Source: DASRBN01 sp035294305
GTDB taxonomy: Bacteria; Chloroflexota; Ktedonobacteria; Ktedonobacterales; Ktedonobacteraceae
Length of the DNA: 64,000 nt
NCBI GenBank assembly: GCA_035294305.1
Contig: DATGLD010000045.1
Coordinates: 1-64,000 of the forward strand
Direction: 5' to 3'
Shown here: positions 8,874 to 18,701 of the stretch, in pieces
How the letters are laid out: every line of letters begins with the position of its first letter
Position numbering within the stretch: position 1 is the first letter of the stretch
The notes under the pieces: model-generated
What the model saw: only the letters and a program-made list of their open reading frames with translations
The model's database searches: none
Told to the model about the DNA's origin: nothing
Translations under genes and position numbers: made by a program

Positions 8874-8902
8874 ATTATAGCTCATATATATGTTCTTGAC
8901 TA
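8874..8902 (-). promoter_or_regulatory. Promoter of the zinc-ribbon membrane protein gene
   Basis: On the minus strand TAGTCA (8902-8897), a 17-base spacer and a perfect TATAAT (8879-8874). The leader to ATG 8811 would be about 55 bases, which also supports the downstream start. Confidence 0.5.
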
Positions 8903-8930
8903 CCCACTTGCCCAAATATCTCATGAAAGG

Positions 8931-9458
8931 TTAAGGTATGTCATCGGACGGCATTTCTGTCACCTCTTCAAAATGAATCGGGATGCGCCTGAGTCCTTCG
9001 CCGTCATAATGATGATAGGCCACAAATGACGAATCCGGCAATAATCGCAAGTGCCGTTGCACCTGTTGTAATAACGTTGGATTGCGGTCAAATGGCCCGC
9101 TGATAATCAACCATATCCAGGGAATCTGCTGTTCGACGTTGACACGTTTCATATTCTGGCGGTCTGTACTGCTGGCGGCGGCCAATCCCGTTGGATGGCT
9201 ATGATATACTCCTATGATCTCACCCGGGTGTTCGATGTCAACTGCCAGCAAATCTTCGGGGGCAAACTCGAAGTAAACGGGTGAGTCAAAAATGTTGCGC
9301 AAAGGATATGCCTGCTCAATAAACCAGTTTCCATCCTCATCCCTGCTTCCCAATAGAACCCCACAGGCCTCGATGAACTGGCGTTTGTGGACATCTAGCA
9401 GCATCGTTTTCTGAGCACTGATGCTGATGCGAACGAGCGCTTTATTGTTTTCTCGCAT
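8931..9458 (-). CDS. JAMM/MPN-domain metalloprotease
   Basis: The 175-residue protein has a complete JAMM zinc-protease motif: Glu30, then His86-Ser-His88-x7-Ser96-x2-Asp99 (HSHPTGLAAASSTD). Family members are Zn-dependent isopeptidases that remove ubiquitin-like or sulfur-carrier proteins or process C-terminal tails. No ubiquitin-like or E1-like gene is nearby, so the substrate is open. The gene ends 120 bases before the zinc-ribbon protein gene on the same strand. The ATG at 9458 has no clear ribosome-binding site, so the start is less certain than the identity. Confidence 0.85.
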   Translation of the reverse strand: MRENNKALVRISISAQKTMLLDVHKRQFIEACGVLLGSRDEDGNWFIEQAYPLRNIFDSPVYFEFAPEDLLAVDIEHPGEIIGVYHSHPTGLAAASSTDRQNMKRVNVEQQIPWIWLIISGPFDRNPTLLQQVQRHLRLLPDSSFVAYHHYDGEGLRRIPIHFEEVTEMPSDDIP

Positions 9459-9521
9459 AGTGTATCAAAGCACGCTTTCTATTCACTTCTACGTGATTCA
9501 TTAGTATAGGAGGGAAAAAGA

Positions 9522-12239
<2,718 letters not shown>

Positions 12240-12450
12240 CGGTTCTCTATCCTTCCTTTCGATCTTCCAGGAGAAGCGCTTTCCTCCATTGTACTAGATA
12301 GACAGGGAAAGTCAAAAATTGTTACGAGAACAGTATGGTATTCGAAGCCCTGGGGGCCATGCTTGATCGTTGCGCTGGATAATCGTGTGGTATCCTGCTA
12401 GAAGAGCCTGGAAAAAATTATGGGCCCACTAGAGAATTTGAGGAAATGTA

Positions 12451-13371
12451 ATGCGTACTGAAATTGAAGCAGCCAATGAACGAATAATGGGCTATATACG
12501 GACGACCCCAATTATGTACCTGGAAGCAGGAACCTGGGGACTTGATACGCCCATAGTGTTGAAACTCGAACAACTCCAGCATACCGGTTCCTTTAAGCCA
12601 CGGGGAGCATTCAATCGCATCTTGAGCCGTGCCGTGCCGCAAGCGGGCGTGATTGCGGCCTCTGGCGGTAATCATGGTGTAGCTGTCGCCTACGCTGCGA
12701 AGCAGTTAGGGTATCGAGCAGAAATTTTTGTGCCGCAAGTGTGTCCACCTGTAAAAGTGCAACGCTTGCGAGAGTATGGGGCTCAGGTATATCTGGTGGG
12801 AGCTACGTATGCCGAAGCGCTGCTGGCAAGTCAGGTGCGCGCAGCCGAGACAGGAGCGCTGATCGTTCACGCCTACGATCAGCCCGAGATTGTGGCAGGC
12901 CAGGGTACGCTTGGCTACGAATTTGCGCGGCAGGCGCCAGACCTGGATACGGTGCTGGTAGCCGTGGGTGGAGGAGGTCTCATCGCGGGAATAGCGGCCT
13001 GGTTTGAAGGGAACGTGCGTGTCATCGGCGTGGAACCGGCAAAGGCAGCGAGCATGGCCGCCGCGCTTCATGCCGGAGAACCGGTCGATTTCAATGTAGG
13101 AGGAATAGCCGCGGATTCTTTAGGGGCCAGGCGTGTCGGAATGTTGGCGTACGATCTTGTGAGACGCTACGTGGAGCGCGTGGTCATTGTTCAAGACGAG
13201 AGCATCCGGGCGGCTCAGCGCGTCCTGTGGAACGACCTGCGACTTGTGGCGGAGCCTGGAGGCGCAACCGCCGCCGCCGCGCTAATCAGCGGAGCGTACC
13301 AACCGGCACCGGGCGAGCGAGTGGGGGTAGTGATATGTGGGGGAAACACTGATCCTGGTCAAGTTGTATGA
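12451..13371 (+). CDS. Threonine/serine dehydratase-like PLP enzyme
   Basis: A 306-residue fold-type II PLP enzyme related to threonine deaminase and serine dehydratase, which convert the amino acid to a 2-oxo acid and ammonia. The PLP lysine is Lys49 in TGSFKPRGA; SGGNHG near residue 71 is the cofactor asparagine loop, and VGGGGLIAG with four glycines at 173-176 is the phosphate-binding loop. There is no C-terminal ACT regulatory domain, so it is a catabolic-length enzyme. GAGGAAATG lies just upstream of ATG 12451. tag follows after about 20 bases. Serine racemase or ectoine-type eutB activities are alternatives. Confidence 0.85.
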   Translation: MRTEIEAANERIMGYIRTTPIMYLEAGTWGLDTPIVLKLEQLQHTGSFKPRGAFNRILSRAVPQAGVIAASGGNHGVAVAYAAKQLGYRAEIFVPQVCPPVKVQRLREYGAQVYLVGATYAEALLASQVRAAETGALIVHAYDQPEIVAGQGTLGYEFARQAPDLDTVLVAVGGGGLIAGIAAWFEGNVRVIGVEPAKAASMAAALHAGEPVDFNVGGIAADSLGARRVGMLAYDLVRRYVERVVIVQDESIRAAQRVLWNDLRLVAEPGGATAAAALISGAYQPAPGERVGVVICGGNTDPGQVV

Positions 13372-13392
13372 AAAAGGAAGAGCATATTGATT

Positions 13393-13938
13393 ATGGCGAC
13401 GAGTTACTGTGAAGCAGCGCAACTGAATCCCCTGCACAAGTCCTATCATGATACAGAATATGGCTTTCCGCTGCGTGATGACGCCAGTTTGTTCGAACGC
13501 CTTGCGTTGGAGATCAACCAGGCCGGTCTCTCCTGGCTCACCATTCTGAAGAAAAAAGAGGCCTTTCATAAGGCATTTGATGGTTTCGATATTGATCGTG
13601 TGGCAGCATATGGTGAGAAAGATGTAGCGCGGCTCCTGGCCGATGCGAATATCATACGCAATCGTTTGAAAATAAACGCGGTGATTGAAAATGCGCGCAG
13701 GCTGCAAGCAATCCGCGAAGAATATGGATCGTTCGCGGCGTGGCTAGACCACCATCACCCAAAAACGATGGAAGAGTGGCAAAAGCTGTTCAAGAAAACC
13801 TTTGTCTTTACAGGGGGCGAAATTGTGCGCGAGTTTCTGGTAAGCGTGGCGTATTTGCCAGGCGCGCATGATTCTTCGTGCATTATTTATGAGCGGATTG
13901 CTGAATTGAAACCGGCATGGATGCAGGGAGGTGGTTGA
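13393..13938 (+). CDS. tag: DNA-3-methyladenine glycosylase I
   Basis: Tag excises 3-methyladenine from alkylated DNA. The 181-residue protein keeps the zinc-snap residues at the same spacings as E. coli Tag: Cys6 and His19 at the N-terminus, His159 and Cys163 at the C-terminus. Tyr18, Glu40 and Trp48 in the base-recognition pocket are also in place, along with LLADANIIRNRLKINAVIENAR. ATG 13393 is preceded by AAGGAAGAG at good distance; the TTG six bases upstream is too close to that site. It is probably co-transcribed with the dehydratase. A hairpin follows the stop. Confidence 0.93.
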   Translation: MATSYCEAAQLNPLHKSYHDTEYGFPLRDDASLFERLALEINQAGLSWLTILKKKEAFHKAFDGFDIDRVAAYGEKDVARLLADANIIRNRLKINAVIENARRLQAIREEYGSFAAWLDHHHPKTMEEWQKLFKKTFVFTGGEIVREFLVSVAYLPGAHDSSCIIYERIAELKPAWMQGGG

Positions 13939-13945
13939 GGGGAAT

Positions 13946-13973
13946 ATCGGGTCGTCATCATTGGCGACCCGAT
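13946..13973. terminator. Bidirectional hairpin between convergent genes
   Basis: ATCGGGTCG (13946-13954) and CGACCCGAT (13965-13973) form a perfect 9-bp stem with a 10-base loop, between the 3' ends of tag (+) and the LURP-one gene (-). No strong T-run follows, so termination is inferred from position. Confidence 0.55.
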
Positions 13974-13980
13974 AGTAGTA

Positions 13981-14478
13981 TCAGTGACGATCTTTCTCGT
14001 GGTGCTCTTTCACCATCTCGATCACGATGGCCAGCGCGAGGATGAATGGTGCATCAACATTAGGGGCGACATCAACGGCATAGCTATCGCGGAAGAGCGA
14101 GAACTGGCGACCGATCTGCGCGAGCAAATTGCCCTGATCATCGCTGACAGTAAAGTTCCAGCGCCATATATCGCCATCGACGTGGAACACGATGCCGTTT
14201 TCTCCCTCCACCTTGAAACGCTCACCAAAAAAGCGGAATTGCTCGTGTACATCGGCCCACAACTGGCCGTTGCGGTAGATCTGGTAGTGCGGCAGAAGCG
14301 ACAGGATGCGCTGCTTGATATGTACTAGTTCCTGCCTGGTATAGCGATCGAACAAGACCAGGTCATCGCCGATATGGAAAAATTTGCCACGTACCTCGAA
14401 GACAGGATTGCCCGCATCATCGCGGATGACGAATGCTTCTGTAAGGCTCCATGCGCGCTCTCGTAAGTGATATCGCAT
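13981..14478 (-). CDS. LURP-one-related (LOR) family protein
   Basis: The 165-residue protein matches the LURP-one / YxjI family, a tubby-like beta barrel wrapped around a hydrophobic helix. Seen are the opening MRYHLRERAWSLTEAFVIRD, GNPVFEVRGKFF, RYTRQELVHIKQR, the WRWNFTVSDDQGNLLAQIGRQF strands, and a C-terminal hydrophobic helix (FILALAIVIEMV). The biochemical role in bacteria is not established; membrane or phosphoinositide-like binding has been suggested by the fold. GAGGAAGGAAACC precedes the ATG. It is 31 bases downstream of the HAD gene and probably in its operon. Confidence 0.85.
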   Translation of the reverse strand: MRYHLRERAWSLTEAFVIRDDAGNPVFEVRGKFFHIGDDLVLFDRYTRQELVHIKQRILSLLPHYQIYRNGQLWADVHEQFRFFGERFKVEGENGIVFHVDGDIWRWNFTVSDDQGNLLAQIGRQFSLFRDSYAVDVAPNVDAPFILALAIVIEMVKEHHEKDRH

Positions 14479-14509
14479 CGATTGTAGGTTTCCTTCCTCT
14501 TTTGCATTG

Positions 14510-15178
14510 CTACGATTTCAGAAATTGCTCCATGGTAAAGTTTCTCAAGTCGCCGATATGTAATACGTGAATGTCTGGGGTAAAGTTGTCCGGCGCCTGC
14601 TTAGCATAGTGGCCCTGTTCGACGAATACCGTCGTCAATTTTTTACCCATCAGGCCTTTGGAGTCGACCAGGATATCCGGCTTATCATCGATCATGACGT
14701 AGTGGTCGGCAGGATACTTCTGGAGAATCTCTTCCAGGTGCTGTTGCTTGTGCGTATAGATCAGAACCCGCCCCTCCACGGCCTCTGCCAGGTCGCTGCG
14801 AAAAATCTTCTCGGACTGGAAGAACTGATCACCATCGGAGACAATTACCGTCAATCCCATGGTGCAAAGGTGGTGTAACGTTTCGAGGGTATGAGGATAC
14901 AGGGCGTTATAGAACGGATAGTTGTCAAAGATCGATTCCGTGTGAAGAAAGGTCTGCTCATCCAGTTCGGAAAGCGGCGTCTCTTCGCGCAGCCGGCGAA
15001 AGGTGAGCGGGATATCGACGACGCTCCTGTCCTTGCGCGCCTCTTCGTAGAGTTCCCAGAAGCGAGCCGCTAATTTCGGGCCTAGCTCCACTTGGAGATG
15101 TGTGCTGAAATCCTCCTTCACTTTATCGTTATCAATCAGGGTGTTATCGACATCGAGTAAGAATACCAGTGCTGGCAT
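14510..15178 (-). CDS. HAD-superfamily hydrolase
   Basis: The 222 residues form a haloacid-dehalogenase-type phosphatase. Motif I is Asp9-x-Asp11-x-Thr13 (LLDVDNTLID), a helical cap lies around 20-90, motif II is in VIVSDGD, a Lys in the ...KIFRSDLAE... or THKQ region likely serves motif III, and YVMIDDKPD is motif IV. Substrate cannot be assigned; beta-phosphoglucomutase-like or nucleotidase activities are possible. AGGAAG precedes the ATG. The LOR gene follows at 31 bases. Confidence 0.82.
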   Translation of the reverse strand: MPALVFLLDVDNTLIDNDKVKEDFSTHLQVELGPKLAARFWELYEEARKDRSVVDIPLTFRRLREETPLSELDEQTFLHTESIFDNYPFYNALYPHTLETLHHLCTMGLTVIVSDGDQFFQSEKIFRSDLAEAVEGRVLIYTHKQQHLEEILQKYPADHYVMIDDKPDILVDSKGLMGKKLTTVFVEQGHYAKQAPDNFTPDIHVLHIGDLRNFTMEQFLKS

Positions 15179-15486
15179 AAACTTCCTGCTTTCTGTAAAA
15201 AATATCGTTACCTCTTACTGCTATCACTGTTGATCGGCATCAAATAGGGACAGTGAACTTGACATCCCTTATTACCGAATCTGGTTGTGAAAATTCATGA
15301 TTGCGCTTACTGAGATGATTAGTCCAGCACGAGTGTAAGGGATGATGGCTCATCATGTCAAGGAAAAAGCTTTCGCCCGCTTATTTCCTGGAGAAAGAAT
15401 AGTCCATAAGGTTTGAAACACCGTATATCGGTATATGTTCTCACGTCATCAATCAGTACAATGGAATGTTAGGGAGGTAAAACAAG
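15179..15486. other. Intergenic region between divergent genes
   Basis: About 308 bases between the HAD gene (-) and the resolvase-like gene (+). A TTGACA is present at 15259-15264 but without a convincing -10 at 16 to 18 bases. ACCGTATATCGGT near 15419-15431 is a short imperfect palindrome. No RNA gene or ORF is supported. Confidence 0.4.
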
Positions 15487-15861
15487 ATGAAAGGCAGAGA
15501 TGTACCACGAAAGGCAGCGATTTATGCCAGGGATGATGGCTTTTCATCAGGGCACGAAATCAGCTCTCTGACATCTCAAGTCGATCTCAATAGTCGCTAC
15601 TGTGATAAGCACGGGTATGCAATTGTGGCGGTTTTCCAGGAGACAACCAGGGGCAGCATGCTTGAAAGGGTTGAGTTTTTAAAGCTCAGGCAGGCGATGG
15701 AAGAACATGCATTCGACGTGATTGTCGTCTCCTCATTTGATAGGCTCAGCGAAGATCATTCGATTGTCCAGGCTTTCATTATTGAAGCAGAGGGGAAAGG
15801 TTATTGGGTTGAATCGGTAACTGAACCGGGGATTGATATACAGGAGGAGTTGCTGGCATAG
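15487..15861 (+). CDS. Resolvase-like N-terminal domain protein lacking catalytic Ser
   Basis: The 124 residues follow the N-terminal catalytic domain of serine recombinases: KAAIYARDD, SLTSQVDLNSRYCDKHGYAIV, RGSMLERVEFLKLRQAM, FDVIVVSSFDRLSED. The nucleophile position after YAR-x is Asp17 instead of Ser, and the Arg usually at the end of DRLSR is Glu89, while Asp85, Arg86 and Arg61 are kept. No DNA-binding or large-recombinase domain follows; the stop is at 15859-15861. It should not cut DNA as a normal recombinase. Ribosome-binding site AGGGAGG lies about 8 bases before the ATG. It may act as an interaction module, or be a relic maintained by chance. Confidence 0.7.
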   Translation: MKGRDVPRKAAIYARDDGFSSGHEISSLTSQVDLNSRYCDKHGYAIVAVFQETTRGSMLERVEFLKLRQAMEEHAFDVIVVSSFDRLSEDHSIVQAFIIEAEGKGYWVESVTEPGIDIQEELLA

Positions 15862-15939
15862 GTATCTCTTCGCCTGTGCCAGAGGCCTGAACCGAAGGTC
15901 ACATAGGCCTTGAACTTTGCTGCACCATGAAACCTCTTG

Positions 15940-15977
15940 TGATACAATGGGATGTAGTAGCTCATTATTGATATACT
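15940..15977 (+). promoter_or_regulatory. Two extended -10 promoter elements before the ATP-grasp pair
   Basis: TG-A-TACAAT ends at 15948 and TG-A-TATACT ends at 15977; both have the extended -10 TGn and neither has a clear -35. The second would give a very short leader before ATG 15997. Confidence 0.35.
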
Positions 15978-15996
15978 TTACCGCACGAGAGACAAA

Positions 15997-16257
15997 ATGA
16001 AAATTCTGTTCCAAAGCAAAGATTTTGTGAGCGTTGATGGAGCAGGACTAGGCTTCAATAGCAGGCGACCGGCGGGTAGTCCCTGGCATTTTCAGGGCAA
16101 GGTGCAGCATCTACAATGGCAGGGGAATTATGAGTGCCATTGGAAAGGTCCAGAATTGTTCTGGACGGTGTATGGAGATGCCCGGCTGCTCAGGCTTGCG
16201 GAGGCCTTGAAGTCCCGGGGGTATGTCGTGGAAGTGAAGCACGATAAAGAGCCATGA
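15997..16257 (+). CDS. Small orphan protein upstream of ATP-grasp enzyme, 86 aa
   Basis: I do not recognise this family. The 86 residues contain many aromatic residues (WHFQGKVQHLQWQGNYECHWKGPELFWTVYGD) and end with a helix and basic strand (LRLAEALKSRGYVVEVKHDK). No membrane segment or signal is seen. Its stop codon overlaps the ATG of the ATP-grasp gene (ATGA, 16254-16257), so the two are translationally coupled and probably work together. Confidence 0.6.
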   Translation: MKILFQSKDFVSVDGAGLGFNSRRPAGSPWHFQGKVQHLQWQGNYECHWKGPELFWTVYGDARLLRLAEALKSRGYVVEVKHDKEP

Positions 16258-17525
16258 ATAGAATAAAAGGGCATAATCCTAAGCGGGTATTGCTGCTGAT
16301 GTCTCCTGCCACCTACCGGGCCGGGGCATTTTTACATGCCGCCAAAGATCTGAACCTTGAAGTTGTAGTGGGCATCGATCTGCCGGAAACGCTTGCCGAT
16401 TACTGGCACGTACCGCTGGGCATCGATTTTGCCGATCCCGAAGCGTCGGTTCGAACTATCGTCGAGTTTGCGCAAGAACATCCGCTTGCGGCCATTCTTT
16501 CCGTCGATGATAGCGCAACCGAACTGGCGGCGCTGGCCAGTGCCGCCGTGGGATTGCCCTGCAACTCGCCAAAAGCAGCCGAGGCGGCCCGCGATAAACT
16601 GCTGATGCGCACATTGATGTCGGCGGGTGGTGCTCCCTGCCCCGTTTTCCGGCCATTTTCGCTAGGTGATGATCCTGCCTGGATTGCCGGGCAGGTAAGC
16701 TATCCATGTGTCTTAAAACCGCTGCGTCTTTCGGGTAGCCGGGGAGTCATACGCGCCAACAACGCTGACGAGTTCATTACAGCTTTTCATCGCCTCAAGC
16801 GCATTCTGGTTGCCGAGGGCAATTCAGCGTATGAAACCTCTTTTCTGGTAGAGGACTTTATCCCTGGCTTTGAAGTTGCTCTGGAAGGCATCCTGACGCA
16901 TGGCCAGTTGAAGGTGCTGGCGCTCTTCGATAAGCCCGATCCCCTGGACGGCCCTTTCTTTGAAGAGACCATCTACGTAACTCCCTCGCGCCTGCCTGCT
17001 GAAGTGCAGGCGGAGATTGCGCATTGTGTGTCTGTTGCCGCGGCCTCGCTCGAACTCCGAGAGGGGCCGGTACATGCCGAATTACGCGTCAACGAGCAAG
17101 GACCCTGGATGCTGGAGATCGCGGGTCGCTCCATCGGCGGGTTGTGTTCAACCATCCTGGAATTTAGCTCAGGCATGTGCCTGGAGGAACTGATCCTGCG
17201 CCATGCCATTGGCGAGGAGATTACCGGCGTTGAGCGCGATGAACACGCCGCAGGCGTAATGATGATCCCGATTCCACGCGCCGGCATACTCAAGGGCGTG
17301 CATGGTGTTGAAGAGGCCAGGCAGGTGCCGCTGATTACAGGCATTGAGATTACGGCAAAGTTGAATTATCCCCTTGTGCCCTTGCCTGAAGGCGCCAGCT
17401 ATCTCGGCTTCATCTTCGCGCGCGGCGATACCCCTGCCGCGGTGGAGACCGCCATTCGCCGGGCGCACGAGTTGTTGCGGTTTGAGATCCGGCGGGAAAT
17501 CCCGGTATTGGGACGGAGCTTGTAA
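16254..17525 (+). CDS. ATP-grasp ligase (L-amino-acid ligase-like)
   Basis: This 423-residue enzyme has the ATP-grasp layout: an N-terminal Rossmann-like domain (RVLLLMSPATYRAGAFLHAAKDL), a middle with CNSPKAAEAARDKLLMRTLM, the ATP-binding stretch YPCVLKPLRLSGSRGVIRANN, FLVEDFIPGFEVALEGI, and a metal-binding HAELRVNEQGPWMLEIAGRSIGGLCS segment near 277-300. The C-terminal quarter (about 330-420) resembles the LAL_C2 domain of L-amino-acid ligases. Such enzymes join a carboxylate to an amine through an acyl phosphate. The substrate is unknown. It overlaps the 86-residue orphan by 4 bases. Confidence 0.82.
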   Translation: MNRIKGHNPKRVLLLMSPATYRAGAFLHAAKDLNLEVVVGIDLPETLADYWHVPLGIDFADPEASVRTIVEFAQEHPLAAILSVDDSATELAALASAAVGLPCNSPKAAEAARDKLLMRTLMSAGGAPCPVFRPFSLGDDPAWIAGQVSYPCVLKPLRLSGSRGVIRANNADEFITAFHRLKRILVAEGNSAYETSFLVEDFIPGFEVALEGILTHGQLKVLALFDKPDPLDGPFFEETIYVTPSRLPAEVQAEIAHCVSVAAASLELREGPVHAELRVNEQGPWMLEIAGRSIGGLCSTILEFSSGMCLEELILRHAIGEEITGVERDEHAAGVMMIPIPRAGILKGVHGVEEARQVPLITGIEITAKLNYPLVPLPEGASYLGFIFARGDTPAAVETAIRRAHELLRFEIRREIPVLGRSL

Positions 17526-17551
17526 GTTCCAACACGCTTGAAAAGGAATAA

Positions 17552-17764
17552 AGTAGTAACGTATCGGTCGATATCCGTGAGCCACGAGACCGTGATCGCT
17601 ATGAGGTATTTGTCCAATATGGCATACGCATCTTTTACCCGCCAAAACTTGCTCGCAAATCAGATATTCTGGAACTAGACTTCGTGCGTCTCCTGTTCGC
17701 CAGCAGACCTGTTATGACCGGCCCTGAAGAGCGCGTGGCAAGTGTCGTAATGGGACGCATGTAG
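17552..17764 (+). pseudogene. Coding-like remnant without a start codon
   Basis: A frame opens after TAA 17549-17551 and closes with TAG 17762-17764, about 70 residues (VSVDIREPRDRDRYEVFVQY and GIRIFYPPKLARKSDILELD among them). Composition and codon pattern look strongly coding, but no ATG, GTG or TTG lies near the N-terminal end; the first ATG is at M52 or later. I do not recognise the family. It is probably the tail of a gene whose front was deleted next to the ATP-grasp gene. Confidence 0.4.
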
Positions 17765-17848
17765 GATGACTGGCTCTACTTATGAATGAATAGTATGGCT
17801 GCACGCGAGGGCCAGCGCCAGTGGAGCTATACAGGGGAATGAACAATC

Positions 17849-18196
17849 ATGGTTGAAACGTATCCAACTGATCGTGCATCGTTGGAACGCGATAGCGATA
17901 TAGAATACTTTATTGCCAGCGGCCCCGGCGGGCAGCATCGCAATAAGGTTGAAACGGGTGTGCGCCTGACCCACCGTCCAACCGGCATCGTGGTGACGGC
18001 CACGGAACGCCGCTCGCAGCGCGCTAACCGCGAAGTAGCGTTCGAGCGCATGGCCGAACGCCTTGAGGAGCGGCAGCGTGTCATAAAGCCGCGCACGCCA
18101 ACAAGACCTACTCCGGCCAGCCGCGTGCGACGGCTGGAGACGAAACGGCGCGCAAGTACGATTAAGAGGCTGAGGTCGGCCCGGGTGGAAGAGTAG
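17849..18196 (+). CDS. Peptide chain release factor-like protein (GGQ domain)
   Basis: The 115-residue protein carries the GGQ domain that triggers peptidyl-tRNA hydrolysis on the ribosome: SGPGGQHRNKVETGVRLTH with Gly27-Gly28-Gln29, then PTGIVVTATERRSQRANREVAFERM as in RF1/RF2. It lacks codon-recognition domains. The Arg/Lys-rich C-terminus (VIKPRTPTRPTPASRVRR...TIKRL) resembles the tail by which ArfB/ICT1-type factors sense empty mRNA channels. The likely role is rescue of stalled ribosomes. The upstream ACAGGGGAATGAACAATC contains a GGGGA site before ATG 17849. Confidence 0.85.
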   Translation: MVETYPTDRASLERDSDIEYFIASGPGGQHRNKVETGVRLTHRPTGIVVTATERRSQRANREVAFERMAERLEERQRVIKPRTPTRPTPASRVRRLETKRRASTIKRLRSARVEE

Positions 18197-18274
18197 CCGA
18201 GCCGGGCGAATGATCTCGATTGGGTGCGCGTATGTTTTAGCACGCGGGCCATCCCGTTTTATCGCGCTTGTTTA

Positions 18275-18409
18275 CTATGCCTGGAGCGCATAGACATTGT
18301 CGTCATTGGAGCCGGTATAGGCTATTCCGTTACCACTGCCGCTGAGGAGGATATCCCCTGTGAAAGAAGCGCCCCAGTCAAAAGAGAAAGTCAACCCTTG
18401 TGTCTTCAT
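18275..18409 (-). pseudogene. PQQ/propeller-type gene remnant
   Basis: A minus-strand frame of 44 residues from ATG 18409 ends with GSGNGIAYTGSNDDNVYALQA then TAG. The ending YTGSNDDNVYAL closely resembles a PQQ-type beta-propeller repeat (VYVGSNDGNVYALDA-like). Nothing of the remaining propeller is present upstream in this frame. I read it as the C-terminal stub of a deleted gene. Confidence 0.4.
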
Positions 18410-18548
18410 CTCCGAAGTTGGGGGTCACCACCATGCTCCCGGCGCTCGCCCCCGCGTAGGCCGTCTCGCGAGGCAGCGCGGTGAGCTCCAGCACTCCCAT
18501 TCTCACCTGGTTTTTCGCTTCTGCAATAAAGGATGATGAAAGGTTCAT
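18378..18548 (-). pseudogene. Peptidase S51-like nucleophile-elbow remnant
   Basis: In a different minus-strand frame, 56 residues from ATG 18548 include LPRETAYAGASAGSMVVTPN. The GxSAGS pattern in YAGASAGSMV resembles the nucleophile elbow of S51 / class I glutamine-amidotransferase-like peptidases. The frame runs out at a stop near 18378 and overlaps the propeller stub. It is best read as a decayed gene fragment; a chance resemblance is possible. Confidence 0.3.
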
Positions 18549-18629
18549 GACGGTGATATTGCCCCGTTTGCATGCGTAGTATAAAACGATGTAGTGTATC
18601 TGATCGATGAAGATTGGCGTTTTTTTCTC

Positions 18630-18658
18630 TTGCCCCCAACGTATGAGTATGCTACACT
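18630..18658 (+). promoter_or_regulatory. Candidate promoter of the LevR-like regulator
   Basis: TTGCCC at 18630-18635, 17-base spacer, TACACT at 18653-18658; each matches 4 of 6 consensus bases. Start about 36 bases before the GTG at 18702. Confidence 0.4.
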
Positions 18659-18701
18659 GAACACAAGGTAGCAGTGTGTTGCTCCTGGAAGGAGTCGTTG
18701 C

